A DNA stretch of 38,656 nt, from the NCBI GenBank assembly GCA_035654835.1, contig DASRVZ010000111.1, positions 1-38,656 of the forward strand, given 5' to 3'. The position numbers were made by a program, and so were the translations under genes. The stretch is from UBA4719 sp035654835. GTDB lineage: Bacteria > Actinomycetota > Actinomycetes > Actinomycetales > Dermatophilaceae. Below, in pieces: positions 31,382 through 38,656 of this stretch (position 1 is the stretch's first letter; every line of letters begins with the position of its first letter). The notes beneath the pieces were generated by a model. The model saw only the letters and a list, made by a program, of their open reading frames with translations, had not been told where the DNA came from and made no database searches.

Positions 31382-32646
31382 GTCTCCTCCGGGGTTTGCA
31401 GGATCCGGTCAATGGTCTTGAGCAGGCGAGCTCCGATTGCGGCATCGGTGGCTCGGTGGTCTGCGGCGAGTGTCACGGTGACGAGTGGCCTTACCCCGAG
31501 CAGGCCGTCGACCGCCCACGGGCGCTGTATCACTGCTCCGAAGCCGATCAGGGCCACCTGCGGCGGGTAGATGACGCCGAGAACACTCTCCACGCCCTGG
31601 TCACCGAGGTTGGAGACGCTGATGCTGGGCTGGCTCAGCTCCGAACCGCGCAGCCGGCCCGCCCGGGCACGGCGGGTCAGGTCGCGCATCAGCGCCATCA
31701 CCTGTGAGACGTCCAGCGTGTCGGCGGCGGCGAGGACCGGGACCAACAGACCGCCGCTGCGCAGAGAGAGGATCAGCCCGAGGTCGACGCCCGCTGCCGG
31801 GCGGAATGCGCCGTCGACCCAGTGCCCGTTGAGCTCAGGCACCTCTCGAGCCGCTCGTGCGGCGGCCAGGAGCAGTGCGGCTGATGGGACCAGCCGCTCG
31901 CCGACAGGCAGCTCCCGGTTGCGTTCTCTCATCCACTCGCTGGTGCGCTGCAGGTCGACGGTGGTGGAGAGGTAGTAGTGCGGGATCTCCCGTTTGGACC
32001 GAGACATCAGTGCCGCGATGCTGTTCCGCATGGCGATCGCGCGCTGGTCGGCGTCGAGGCCGCTCGTGGTTGGTTCGCTGGCCTGGCTGGTCGCGGGGGC
32101 TGCCATCGCCTGTCGGACGTCGTCGGCGCGGATGGCCCCGCCGGCCCCCGTGCCGGACACGGCCCCAAGGTTGACCCCGTTGGCCTCGGCCAGGCGCCGG
32201 GCCAGCGGTGACACACGAGCGCGCGCGGGTCCGGCGTGTGCGAGCCCCTCGATGTCGCGGCGATGTACGACGCCGTCCGCGCCGGTTGCGTGCACCGCGG
32301 CCAGGTCGATGCCGAGCTCGTGCGCGCGATGCCGAACCAGGGGTGAGGGCGCAATCGGTGTCACGGGGCTCACCACATGGAGTCCCGTGGACGTTGGTCC
32401 GGTGGCAGCCGCGGACCCTTCGATTCGCGCCAGCACGGCACCCACAGGTACGACCTGCCCGGGATCCACGAGCAGAGCATCGATGACCCCGTCGTCGAAG
32501 CACTCGACCTCGACTGCCGACTTGGAAGTGTCCACGACGGCGACGATGTCACCGCGGTGGACCGTGTCCCCGGGCTTGACCAGCCACTCCAGCAGGGTGC
32601 CCTCCTCCATGTCCGCCCCGAGGGACGGCATACGGAAGTCACCCAC
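31378..32646 (-). CDS. 2-oxoacid dehydrogenase E2 (dihydrolipoamide acyltransferase) with two subunit-binding domains
   Basis: A 422-residue E2. The lipoyl domain (about 1-75, starting MGDFRMPSLGADMEEG) carries the lipoylated Lys42 in DTSKSAVEVE. Two peripheral subunit-binding domains follow: one at about 101-136 (SPLVRHRAHELGIDLAAVHATG) and one at about 146-181 (SPLARRLAEANGVNLGAVSGTG). The catalytic domain (about 190-422) ends in DHRATDAAIGARLL, where the active-site His (about 397) and Asp (about 401) are kept but the Gly of HxxxDG is Ala. GTG 32646 overlaps the E1beta stop by 8 bp and matches the usual start; ATG 32631 is an alternative. The complex probably recruits E1, and an E3 encoded elsewhere. 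Confidence 0.93.
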   Translation of the reverse strand: MGDFRMPSLGADMEEGTLLEWLVKPGDTVHRGDIVAVVDTSKSAVEVECFDDGVIDALLVDPGQVVPVGAVLARIEGSAAATGPTSTGLHVVSPVTPIAPSPLVRHRAHELGIDLAAVHATGADGVVHRRDIEGLAHAGPARARVSPLARRLAEANGVNLGAVSGTGAGGAIRADDVRQAMAAPATSQASEPTTSGLDADQRAIAMRNSIAALMSRSKREIPHYYLSTTVDLQRTSEWMRERNRELPVGERLVPSAALLLAAARAAREVPELNGHWVDGAFRPAAGVDLGLILSLRSGGLLVPVLAAADTLDVSQVMALMRDLTRRARAGRLRGSELSQPSISVSNLGDQGVESVLGVIYPPQVALIGFGAVIQRPWAVDGLLGVRPLVTVTLAADHRATDAAIGARLLKTIDRILQTPEET

Positions 32647-33682
32647 TGGGGGCCACCGCCCGCCGTGCCGCTGCCACGATGTCCACCGGCTGCGGCAGCG
32701 CAGCCTCTTCCATGTGCTTCGCGTAGGGGATCGGCACCTCGGCCCCGCACACACGCTCGATCGGGGCATCGAGGTCGTAGAACGTCTGCTCGGCGATCCG
32801 TGCGGCGATCTCGGCCGAGAGGCCTCCGCTGCGCCAGCCCTCGTCGACGATGACCACGCGGTGCGTTCTCCGGACCGAGCCGAGAATGGTGTCGTCGTCC
32901 AGGGGCCGCAACACCCTGAGGTCGATGACCTCAGCCTGGATTCCGTCTGCAGCAAGCAGATCCGCCGCAGCGAGCGCCTTGCCCAACCCACCGCTATACG
33001 CGATCACGGTGACGTCGGAGCCGACGCGTCGTATCGCGGCTCGCGAGATGTCCACCTCCGCGGCGCCGTCCGGCAGCGTGCCGGCGAGGTTGTAGAGGGA
33101 ACCGTGCTCGAAGATCAACACCGGGTCGGGGTCCTCCAGCGCCGGCCACAGCATGCCTCGCGCGTCTTCGATCGTGGCCGGCGCCAGCACCCGCAGCCCC
33201 GGGATGTGCGCATACCATCCCTCGAGGCTGTGCGAGTGCTGGGCGGCGAGCTGACGCCCGGCGCCGGTGGTCATCCGCACGACCAATGGCACGGCCAGCT
33301 GGCCACCCGACATGTGCAGGAGGGTTGCCGCGTTGTTGAGGATCTGGTCCAGGGCCAGCAAGCTGAAGTTCACGGTCATGATCTCGACGATGGGGCGCAT
33401 CCCGCCGAGGGCTGCTCCGATGCCGGCGCCGGTGAATGCCGACTCGGACAGAGGGGCGTCGCGGATCCGCTCCGGTCCGAACTCCTCGAGCAGTCCGAGA
33501 CTGACCGCGAACGACCCGCCGTACCGTCCGACATCCTCACCCATGAGGAACACACGAGGGTCCCGCTTCAAGGCATCGCGGTGGGCCTCGCGGAGGGCCT
33601 CGCGATAGGTGGTCTGTCGAGCGCCATCGGCGGTAGGTGTCGTGGTGGGAGTAGCGGACTGTGCGGCGGTCTTGGTCACCAC
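32639..33682 (-). CDS. 2-oxoacid dehydrogenase E1, beta subunit
   Basis: A 347-residue transketolase-like subunit: TTYREALREAHRDALKRDPRVFLMGEDVGRYGGSF, the central RPIVEIMTVNFSLLALDQILNNAA and the C-terminal DLRVLRPLDDDTILGSVRRTHRVVIVDEGWRSGG. It pairs with the E1alpha gene just upstream (overlap 33676-33682) to decarboxylate a 2-oxoacid with thiamine diphosphate and acylate the E2 lipoyl group. The first roughly 25 residues are Thr/Pro/Ala-rich. Substrate choice (pyruvate, branched-chain acids, acetoin) is not settled; the synthetase upstream would fit a short acyl group. Confidence 0.95.
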   Translation of the reverse strand: MVTKTAAQSATPTTTPTADGARQTTYREALREAHRDALKRDPRVFLMGEDVGRYGGSFAVSLGLLEEFGPERIRDAPLSESAFTGAGIGAALGGMRPIVEIMTVNFSLLALDQILNNAATLLHMSGGQLAVPLVVRMTTGAGRQLAAQHSHSLEGWYAHIPGLRVLAPATIEDARGMLWPALEDPDPVLIFEHGSLYNLAGTLPDGAAEVDISRAAIRRVGSDVTVIAYSGGLGKALAAADLLAADGIQAEVIDLRVLRPLDDDTILGSVRRTHRVVIVDEGWRSGGLSAEIAARIAEQTFYDLDAPIERVCGAEVPIPYAKHMEEAALPQPVDIVAAARRAVAPSG

Positions 33683-34785
33683 GGGCCTCCCGTCCGGTTG
33701 GCCTCGCTGGTCACGAACCGGGTCAGGTCGGCAACCGGCTCAAGCTGGCCTTGATCGGCAGCGGTGATGGCCGCCTCGATCTCGGCGTCGATCTCGGCCG
33801 ACCAGCGACGCAGATCCGCTTCGGTCAGCGTTCCGCTGGACAGGAGCGGACCCGTGAGCGCCGGGATCGGGTCCGCACGTTTCCACTGCTCGATCTCGGA
33901 CTTGTCGCGATACCGGTCCGGGTCATACATCGAGTGCGCCCGGAAACGGTAGGTGCGCAGCTCGAGGAAGCACGGCCCGCCGCCTCCCCGTATCTGGGCG
34001 ACCGCGCGCTTGGTGGCCTCAGCCACCGCTTCCACGTTCATGCCGTCGACCGCCCACGAGACCATGCCGTATGACGCCGCACGGGCGGCGAGATCGGTCT
34101 CGGCGTGGGTACGGGCGAGCGCGGTGCCCATCGCATAGCCGTTGTTCTCGCAGCAGAAGAGCACAGGCAGCTTCCAGAGGGCGGCCAGGTTGGCGCTCTC
34201 GTGGAACTCGCCCTCGGCCATGGCTCCGTCGCCGAAGAGACAGGCGGTCACGTTGGCCCGGCCGTTCATATGGTCCGCAAGGGCCATGCCGACTGCAAGG
34301 GGTAGGCCCCCCGCGACGATCGCGTTGCCGCCATAGAAACGGTGTTCGGCATCGAAGAGGTGCATCGACCCACCGCGGCCGCGGCTGCAACCGGTGACCT
34401 TGCCGAACATCTCCGCCATGATCGAGTCCATCGACAGCCCTCGGGCAAGGGCGTGCCCATGCTCGCGGTAGGTCGAGATCACCGCGTCGCCAGGAGCCAG
34501 GGCCGACATCACCCCGACCGCGGTCGCCTCTTCGCCGATGCACAGGTGCAGGAAGCCGCGGATCTTCGTGTCGCTGTACAGCTCGGCGCACTTCTCCTCG
34601 AACCGGCGGATCCGCATCATCTGCCTCAGCAGGTCTGCGGGCCCTGTTGCGGCTGTCGTTGTCTGCGGTTTCGGCGTGAGTGTCGTTGGTGTCGTTGCGC
34701 TTGGCTCGGTGGCGCTGGCCCGGCGGCGCGGCGGCTCCCTTGCAGCGCTGCGCCCAGTTCCGTGGCTCTTGTCGACGGCGGTCAT
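33676..34785 (-). CDS. 2-oxoacid dehydrogenase E1, alpha subunit (pyruvate/acetoin type)
   Basis: A 369-residue subunit with an unusual Thr/Ala/Pro-rich N-terminal tail (about residues 1-48), then MMRIRRFEEKCAELYSDTKIRGFLHLCIGEEATAVGV. The thiamine diphosphate-binding motif is GDGAMAEGEFHESANLAALWKLPVLFCCENN (about 185-215), and GRGGSMHLFD and RAHSMYDPDRYR (phosphorylation-loop region) are conserved. The subfamily resembles pyruvate or acetoin dehydrogenase E1alpha. The ATG overlaps the synthetase stop (ATGA, 34782-34785), and the stop overlaps the E1beta start, so expression is tightly coupled. Confidence 0.95.
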   Translation of the reverse strand: MTAVDKSHGTGRSAAREPPRRRASATEPSATTPTTLTPKPQTTTAATGPADLLRQMMRIRRFEEKCAELYSDTKIRGFLHLCIGEEATAVGVMSALAPGDAVISTYREHGHALARGLSMDSIMAEMFGKVTGCSRGRGGSMHLFDAEHRFYGGNAIVAGGLPLAVGMALADHMNGRANVTACLFGDGAMAEGEFHESANLAALWKLPVLFCCENNGYAMGTALARTHAETDLAARAASYGMVSWAVDGMNVEAVAEATKRAVAQIRGGGGPCFLELRTYRFRAHSMYDPDRYRDKSEIEQWKRADPIPALTGPLLSSGTLTEADLRRWSAEIDAEIEAAITAADQGQLEPVADLTRFVTSEANRTGGPW

Positions 34786-36617
34786 GGCGACGGCTCCATC
34801 GTGGAGAGGTCTCCTTCTGGAAGTCCGAGCTCGCGCGCCTTGAGAAGCCGGCGCATGACCTTGCCACTGCGGGTGTGGGGGAGTGCCTGGTCGAAGGCGA
34901 TCTCTCGAGGTGCGACCGAGCCCAGTCTGCGACGGCCGAACATGATCAGCTCGCGGCGCAGCTTCTCGTCCGGCTCGTATCCGGTCTGCAGGGCCACGAA
35001 CGCCTTGACGATCTCGCCGGCCAGAGGGTCAGGCTTGCCGATGACGCCTACCTCCGCGACGGCCGGGTGCTCCATCAAGGCGCTCTCCACCTCAAAGGGC
35101 CCGATCAGGTGGCCCGCGGACTTGATGACGTCATCGGCTCGGCCGACGAACCAGACATACCCGTCCCCGTCGACGCGGGCTACGTCGCCGGTCAAGTACC
35201 ACCCGTCGACGAACGCCTTCGCGTACCGTTCGGGGTTGTCGAGGTACGCGCGGAACATTGACGGCCAGCCCGGCCGCAACGCCAGCTCGCCATCGATCCC
35301 CGGCTGTGCAATGACAGTGACCTTGGCGTCGACGACCGCGGCGCGTCCGTCGTCGCCGCGCTCGAGCACAGCGATCTCGATGCCGGGCATCGGCCGCCCC
35401 ATCGAGCCCGGGCGGATCGGCATACCGGGATAGTTGCTGATCATGATGGCGCCGGTCTCCGTCTGCCACCACGTGTCGTGGATCGGAAGGCCGAAAGCCT
35501 CGAGCCCCCAGACGACGGCCTCAGGGTTGAGCGGCTCTCCGACGCTGACGATGTGGCGCAGCGCCGACAGGTCGTGACCGTGGGCCAGCTCGGCGCCCTT
35601 GCGCATCAGCATCCGCAGCGCGGTGGGGGCGGTGTAGAAGACGGTGACCTGCTGCTCTTCCAGGATGCGGTACCACCGACCGGCGTCGAAGTCGGCCGCG
35701 TCCGTCACCACCGTCACCCCGCAGGTGAGCGGGCCGATGATGCCGTATGACGTGCCCGTCACCCATCCCGGGTCAGCCGTGCACCAGAAGATGTCACCGG
35801 GGCTCAGGTCGAGGGCGAACCTGGTGGTGGCGTGGTGGGCAACGACCGCCTCATGGACGTGCACCGCACCCTTGGGCCGGCCGGTGGTGCCACTGGTGAA
35901 GTGCAGCAGCGCCGGGTCCTCCGGCCGGGTGGCTGCGATCGTGAACCCGTCACGATGGAGCAACGTTGTGGCGGAGGCCATGGTCTCCGACCAGCTCAGC
36001 GTCCCCTCCGGCGGCGGTGTCGAAAGGTTGGGCGTCTGGCCTCTGTCACCGACGATGAGGACGAACTCGAGGTCGGCCAGGCTGTCGCGGTTCGGCGCGA
36101 CCTTGTGCTCGTAGGCCTCGGCGTCGGTCACCAGCACCCGCACCGAGCCCAGCTCGAGTCGCTCACGGACCGGCTCAGGGCCAAAAGCAGGGAACAGCGG
36201 GCAGTAGACGCTGCCGTTCTTGAGCGCGCCCAGGGCGGTGACGTACAGCGCCGGCGAGCGGTCGAGCAGGGTGCAGACCCTCTCGCCAGGACCAACTCCA
36301 AAGGTCCGCAACGCGATCGCGAACGCATCGGTGAGCTCGCGCAGCTCGGCATACGTCAGCTCCTCGGTGGGGAGCGTCCGATCCAGGAATCGCAGGGCGA
36401 CCTGGTCGGCAAGTCCTGACGAAGCGTGCCGGTCCACCGCCTCGTGGGCGATGTTGAGACACCCGTTGGGCATCCCGTCGAGCCACTCCCTGGCCTCGTC
36501 CCACGTGAATGACTGACAGCGCTCCTGATAGCTCCCGATGAGCGGGGCCCGGCCCGGGGTGCGCTCAATCGTCCGAGGTGCGCCTGACCCGGCTCCCGTA
36601 AGAATGGTCTCGGTCAT
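34782..36617 (-). CDS. Acyl/acetyl-CoA synthetase-like AMP-forming ligase
   Basis: A 611-residue adenylating enzyme. N-terminal part: GSYQERCQSFTWDEAREWLDGMPNG and LNIAHEAVDRHA. Adenylation core: the P-loop LLHFTSGTTGRPKG, DTWWQTETGA, DGWYLTGDVARVDGDGYVWFVGRADDVIKSAGHLIGP and the catalytic Lys in LPHTRSGKVMRRLLKA. The WWQTETG motif is the acetyl-CoA synthetase form, so acetate or a similar short acid is a fair guess. ATG 36617 is chosen since homology begins there; a GATCGT box lies 7 nt upstream. It is the first of five overlapping genes ending with an ACP, and it may recycle or load acyl groups for the same route. Confidence 0.93.
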   Translation of the reverse strand: MTETILTGAGSGAPRTIERTPGRAPLIGSYQERCQSFTWDEAREWLDGMPNGCLNIAHEAVDRHASSGLADQVALRFLDRTLPTEELTYAELRELTDAFAIALRTFGVGPGERVCTLLDRSPALYVTALGALKNGSVYCPLFPAFGPEPVRERLELGSVRVLVTDAEAYEHKVAPNRDSLADLEFVLIVGDRGQTPNLSTPPPEGTLSWSETMASATTLLHRDGFTIAATRPEDPALLHFTSGTTGRPKGAVHVHEAVVAHHATTRFALDLSPGDIFWCTADPGWVTGTSYGIIGPLTCGVTVVTDAADFDAGRWYRILEEQQVTVFYTAPTALRMLMRKGAELAHGHDLSALRHIVSVGEPLNPEAVVWGLEAFGLPIHDTWWQTETGAIMISNYPGMPIRPGSMGRPMPGIEIAVLERGDDGRAAVVDAKVTVIAQPGIDGELALRPGWPSMFRAYLDNPERYAKAFVDGWYLTGDVARVDGDGYVWFVGRADDVIKSAGHLIGPFEVESALMEHPAVAEVGVIGKPDPLAGEIVKAFVALQTGYEPDEKLRRELIMFGRRRLGSVAPREIAFDQALPHTRSGKVMRRLLKARELGLPEGDLSTMEPSP

Positions 36618-36630
36618 GGCTTCTACGATC
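36618..36630 (-). promoter_or_regulatory. Weak leaderless-type -10 box of the synthetase-E1-E2-ACP operon
   Basis: On the minus strand GATCGT (36625-36630) lies 7 nt before ATG 36617; A2 and T6 are kept but the first T is missing. Confidence 0.3.
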
Positions 36631-36644
36631 CTCGCGTCGACCCG

Positions 36645-36654
36645 CTGCCGGCAG
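36645..36654. promoter_or_regulatory. 10-bp palindrome overlapping the expected -35 of the five-gene operon
   Basis: CTGCCGGCAG is fully symmetric and lies 28-37 bp upstream of ATG 36617, where a -35 or operator would be. Its half-site resembles that of the longer palindrome upstream of arcA. A ten-base GC-rich palindrome may be chance. Confidence 0.25.
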
Positions 36655-36782
36655 GGACCAAGGGCCCGCAGATGACGGTGACGAGGGACCTTCCGCCGGG
36701 TCGATCTATCGGTTGTGACATCCATTCCCATGATCTGCGCCAGCCTGATCGACGTAGAGCGACGAAATCACCCACCAACACG

Positions 36783-36788
36783 TACACT
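36783..36788 (+). promoter_or_regulatory. Possible -10 box of the ice-binding-like protein gene
   Basis: TACACT fits TANNNT and would give a leader of about 38 nt. That agrees with the AAGGA ribosome-binding site about 7 nt before ATG 36833. Confidence 0.4.
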
Positions 36789-36832
36789 GGGGGCGCCCGC
36801 AGCACCGCAGGCCCGTCGATCGAAGGACCAAG

Positions 36833-37774
36833 ATGAAGCTTCCCAGGTACATCGCCAACACACGACGCGTGCGCTTGGCGGTCGCTTCAGCTGCAGCCCT
36901 TGGGCTGGTCGTGGCGCTCCCGCTCAGCGCCCAGGCTGCGACGGCCCCGGTGCCGCTCGGCACTGCGGACAGCTACGTGGTTCTGGCCGGTGCCGGGATC
37001 ACCAACATCGGAAAGACCACGCTCAACGGCGATGTCGGAACGTCCCCGAAACCCGCAATCACTGGATTCAACACGGTGACCCTGAACGGCGCCAAGCATG
37101 CCGCTGACGGCGCGGCGGCGCAGGCCCAGCTTGATCTCGGAACGGCCTTCACAACAGCGTCCAATGCGCAGCCCACCAAGGCGATTCCGGTCGAGCTCGG
37201 CGGATCGACGCTCACACCAGGCATCTACTCCGGCGGGGCCCTCAAAATCACCGGGACGCTCACTCTGGACGGCACCGGCAACCCCGCCGGAGTCTTCATC
37301 TTCAAGGCTGCCTCTACCCTCATCACGGGATCAGCCAGCCACGTCAACTTGATCAATGTCAACCCCTGCAACGTCTTCTGGCAAGTCACCAGCTCCGCGA
37401 CGCTCGGAACCGGCTCGCAGTTCGTCGGGACCATCATGGCCGCGCAAGCCGCCAGCCTGAAGACCGGCGCAACCGTTGACGGCAGAGTGCTGGCCCAGAT
37501 CAAGAGCGTGACTCTCGAGGCGAACACCATCACGAAGCCGATCTGCAGAGTGAAGAGCGTCACGGCAACAGCCACACCAACCGCTACGCCGACCGCAACC
37601 GCCACGCCAAGCCCTCAGGTCACGGCGGTTCCCACAGGAGCCGTTTCCACAGGTGACGGCAGCACCAGCGGCGACGGCAACAACGGGCTCGGCCTGTTGG
37701 CGGGTGCGTTGTTGCTCGCCGGGCTCGGCGGCGCGACGGTCGTCGCAGTACGTCGGCGTCGTCTGAACGTCTAG
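36833..37774 (+). CDS. Ice-binding-like (DUF3494) surface protein
   Basis: A 313-residue exported protein. The signal peptide is about residues 1-35 (VRLAVASAAALGLVVALPLSAQA, cleavage near AQA-ATA). The DUF3494 domain covers about 40-240 (SYVVLAGAGITNIGKTTLNGDVGTSP, NPAGVFIFKAASTLITGSASHVNLIN, CNVFWQVTSSATLGTGSQFVGTIMA), a beta-helix fold found in ice-binding proteins and in other surface proteins. A Thr/Pro/Ala-rich linker (about 244-262) and a C-terminal membrane helix with RRRR anchor it. There is no LPxTG motif before the helix. A putative sortase gene follows 13 bp downstream. Ice-binding activity is not proven; the family often moves between species. Confidence 0.9.
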   Translation: MKLPRYIANTRRVRLAVASAAALGLVVALPLSAQAATAPVPLGTADSYVVLAGAGITNIGKTTLNGDVGTSPKPAITGFNTVTLNGAKHAADGAAAQAQLDLGTAFTTASNAQPTKAIPVELGGSTLTPGIYSGGALKITGTLTLDGTGNPAGVFIFKAASTLITGSASHVNLINVNPCNVFWQVTSSATLGTGSQFVGTIMAAQAASLKTGATVDGRVLAQIKSVTLEANTITKPICRVKSVTATATPTATPTATATPSPQVTAVPTGAVSTGDGSTSGDGNNGLGLLAGALLLAGLGGATVVAVRRRRLNV

Positions 37775-37787
37775 GGAAGGCAGCCGA

Positions 37788-38468
37788 TTGCGGCGCTGTT
37801 CCGTGAACCGTGACCCTCGTCTGAACCGCTGGCCGGTGAAGTCGGGGGTCGCGGCGTTACTGGCCATGTTCGTCATCGGGACGGCCGGCTGTTCCGGCGC
37901 TCCGGTACCCCCAGTGGCACCGTCCCACTCATCGTCGGGCCGGCTGACGCCATCTGACTCGCCGTCGAGCAGCCGTGTTGTGACGCCCGCGCCGGGCGTC
38001 GTGGCCAAGCATCTGGCGAAGTCCGTGCCAGTTCGCTTGCAGATCGCCGCGATCGGTGTGGACTCCACGTTGATGGACCTCGGGTTAAGCGCTGACGGGA
38101 CCATGGAGGTTCCGCCGGGTGGGTTCCCGGCCGGGTGGTTCACCGGCGCGCCGACCCCGGGTGAGCTGGGCCCGGCGATCATCGCGGGCCACATCGACAT
38201 GAAAGGCCCGGGGGTCTTCTACAAGCTGCAGAAGCTGAAGCCCGGCGACAAGGTCACCATCACCCGCAAGGACGGGAGCAAGCCGGTGTTCAGGGTGACG
38301 CGGGTGGCACAGTTCTCGAAGGACCAGTTCCCCACCTCGTTGGTGTACGGCAACCTCGACCACGCGGCATTGCGGTTGATCACCTGCGGTGGGTCTTTCA
38401 ACAGCGCGTCCGGCCACTACGAGGACAACTTCGTCGCCTTCGCTGATCTCGTGGCTCCTGCACGATAG
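37788..38468 (+). CDS. Class F-like sortase
   Basis: A 226-residue extracytoplasmic transpeptidase. A hydrophobic N-terminal segment (VAALLAMFVIGTAGC) ends at Cys35 in a lipobox-like site. A Ser/Pro-rich linker and the sortase fold follow: the catalytic His135 in IIAGHID and Cys200 in LRLITCGGSFN. The usual conserved Arg after the Cys is not visible; in the 26 residues after it the only Arg is the last residue. Start TTG 37788 is supported by GGAAGG 7 nt upstream and the 13-bp gap behind the DUF3494 gene; GTG 37803 is an alternative. The neighbouring DUF3494 protein is a plausible substrate. Confidence 0.87.
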   Translation: MRRCSVNRDPRLNRWPVKSGVAALLAMFVIGTAGCSGAPVPPVAPSHSSSGRLTPSDSPSSSRVVTPAPGVVAKHLAKSVPVRLQIAAIGVDSTLMDLGLSADGTMEVPPGGFPAGWFTGAPTPGELGPAIIAGHIDMKGPGVFYKLQKLKPGDKVTITRKDGSKPVFRVTRVAQFSKDQFPTSLVYGNLDHAALRLITCGGSFNSASGHYEDNFVAFADLVAPAR

Positions 38469-38512
38469 ATCGGCATTTTCGCCTCGCGACGCGCTACCGG
38501 GTCTTTCAACAG
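38391..38512 (+). repeat. 14-bp direct repeat, one copy in and one after the sortase gene
   Basis: GGGTCTTTCAACAG occurs at 38391-38404, in the sortase active-site coding region, and again at 38499-38512, 31 bp past the stop codon. The second copy in one frame reads TGSFNR then stop, similar to GGSFNS in the sortase. It may be a relic of a duplicated 3' end or chance. Confidence 0.4.
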
Positions 38513-38588
38513 GTGACCAACGTCCCTTCTGTCGTCAGCCTGCTCAGTGCCAGCCTGAGAGTGGAGTGACGGCAGAAGGTGATATGTG

Positions 38589-38656
38589 ATGAAGGCTCTG
38601 TTCGCACCTGCGGTGATCAGCGAGAGTTTCGACCTGCTCGTCCTCGGCGGACCGAC
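38589..38656 (+). CDS. Start of a possible gene running off the window
   Basis: An open frame from ATG 38589 (or GTG 38586) reaches the window edge and encodes 22 residues (MKALFAPAVISESFDLLVLGGP). An AAGG lies about 12-15 nt upstream. The fragment is too short to identify, and the 120 bp between the sortase stop and this start show only the 14-bp direct repeat. Confidence 0.3.
   Translation, partial: MKALFAPAVISESFDLLVLGGP

Noticed and set aside
31513..32391. E2 active site judged inactive because HxxxDG reads HRATDA
   Set aside because: The catalytic His and Asp are kept; Ala for Gly is a mild change, so loss of activity is not supported.

Overview
The window is 38.7 kb of very GC-rich DNA with densely packed, mostly actinobacterial-type genes. 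Pointers are a mabA-inhA-like fabG-fabI pair, divergent glgC/glgA, DUF3099, a small 'acetone carboxylase'-type protein, an F420-type LLM oxidoreductase, SURF1 and a class F-like sortase. Many starts look leaderless. A member of the Micrococcales, perhaps Intrasporangiaceae, is my inference from gene content; no rRNA or other marker fixes it. I see no tRNA, rRNA, CRISPR array, insertion sequence, integrase or phage gene.

Layout. 1-3.4 kb: end of an ABC-F ATPase, a crotonase-family enzyme and a homodimer-type ABC exporter. 3.4-6.9 kb: a relic of a cell-wall-binding repeat protein, an atypical SDR, SURF1, moaA and two small conserved genes. 7-8.5 kb: fabG-fabI (fatty-acid elongation). 8.7-13.2 kb: serB, an LLM oxidoreductase and glgC on the minus strand, facing away from glgA (glycogen/alpha-glucan synthesis). 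13.3-20.6 kb: a hypothetical protein, a lone ABC ATPase, an NfeD-SPFH membrane pair, a TSUP permease, a SpoU RNA methyltransferase, a PEBP-like protein and a soluble helical-repeat-GGDEF protein. 20.8-25.2 kb: a PlsC-type acyltransferase coupled to a heterodimeric ABC exporter. 25.3-27.4 kb: a RecQ-like helicase with a phosphoribosyltransferase-like tail. 27.6-31.1 kb: arginine deiminase, ornithine carbamoyltransferase and ornithine aminotransferase, an arginine catabolic operon. 31.1-36.6 kb: five overlapping minus-strand genes, acyl-CoA synthetase, 2-oxoacid dehydrogenase E1alpha, E1beta, E2 and an acyl carrier protein. 36.8-38.5 kb: an ice-binding-like (DUF3494) surface protein and a sortase.

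The most interesting unit is the five-gene synthetase-E1alpha-E1beta-E2-ACP operon. Every junction overlaps, the E2 has two consecutive subunit-binding domains, and a dedicated ACP is co-translated with it. This suggests a 2-oxoacid dehydrogenase machine that hands acyl groups to an ACP instead of, or as well as, CoA. That is a hypothesis.

Two patterns run through the whole window. First, at least thirteen genes have a TANNNT hexamer 6-8 nt before the start codon, as expected for leaderless mRNAs; these hexamers also settle several start codons. Second, short perfect or near-perfect tandem duplications (15-18 bp units) sit at gene boundaries in five places.
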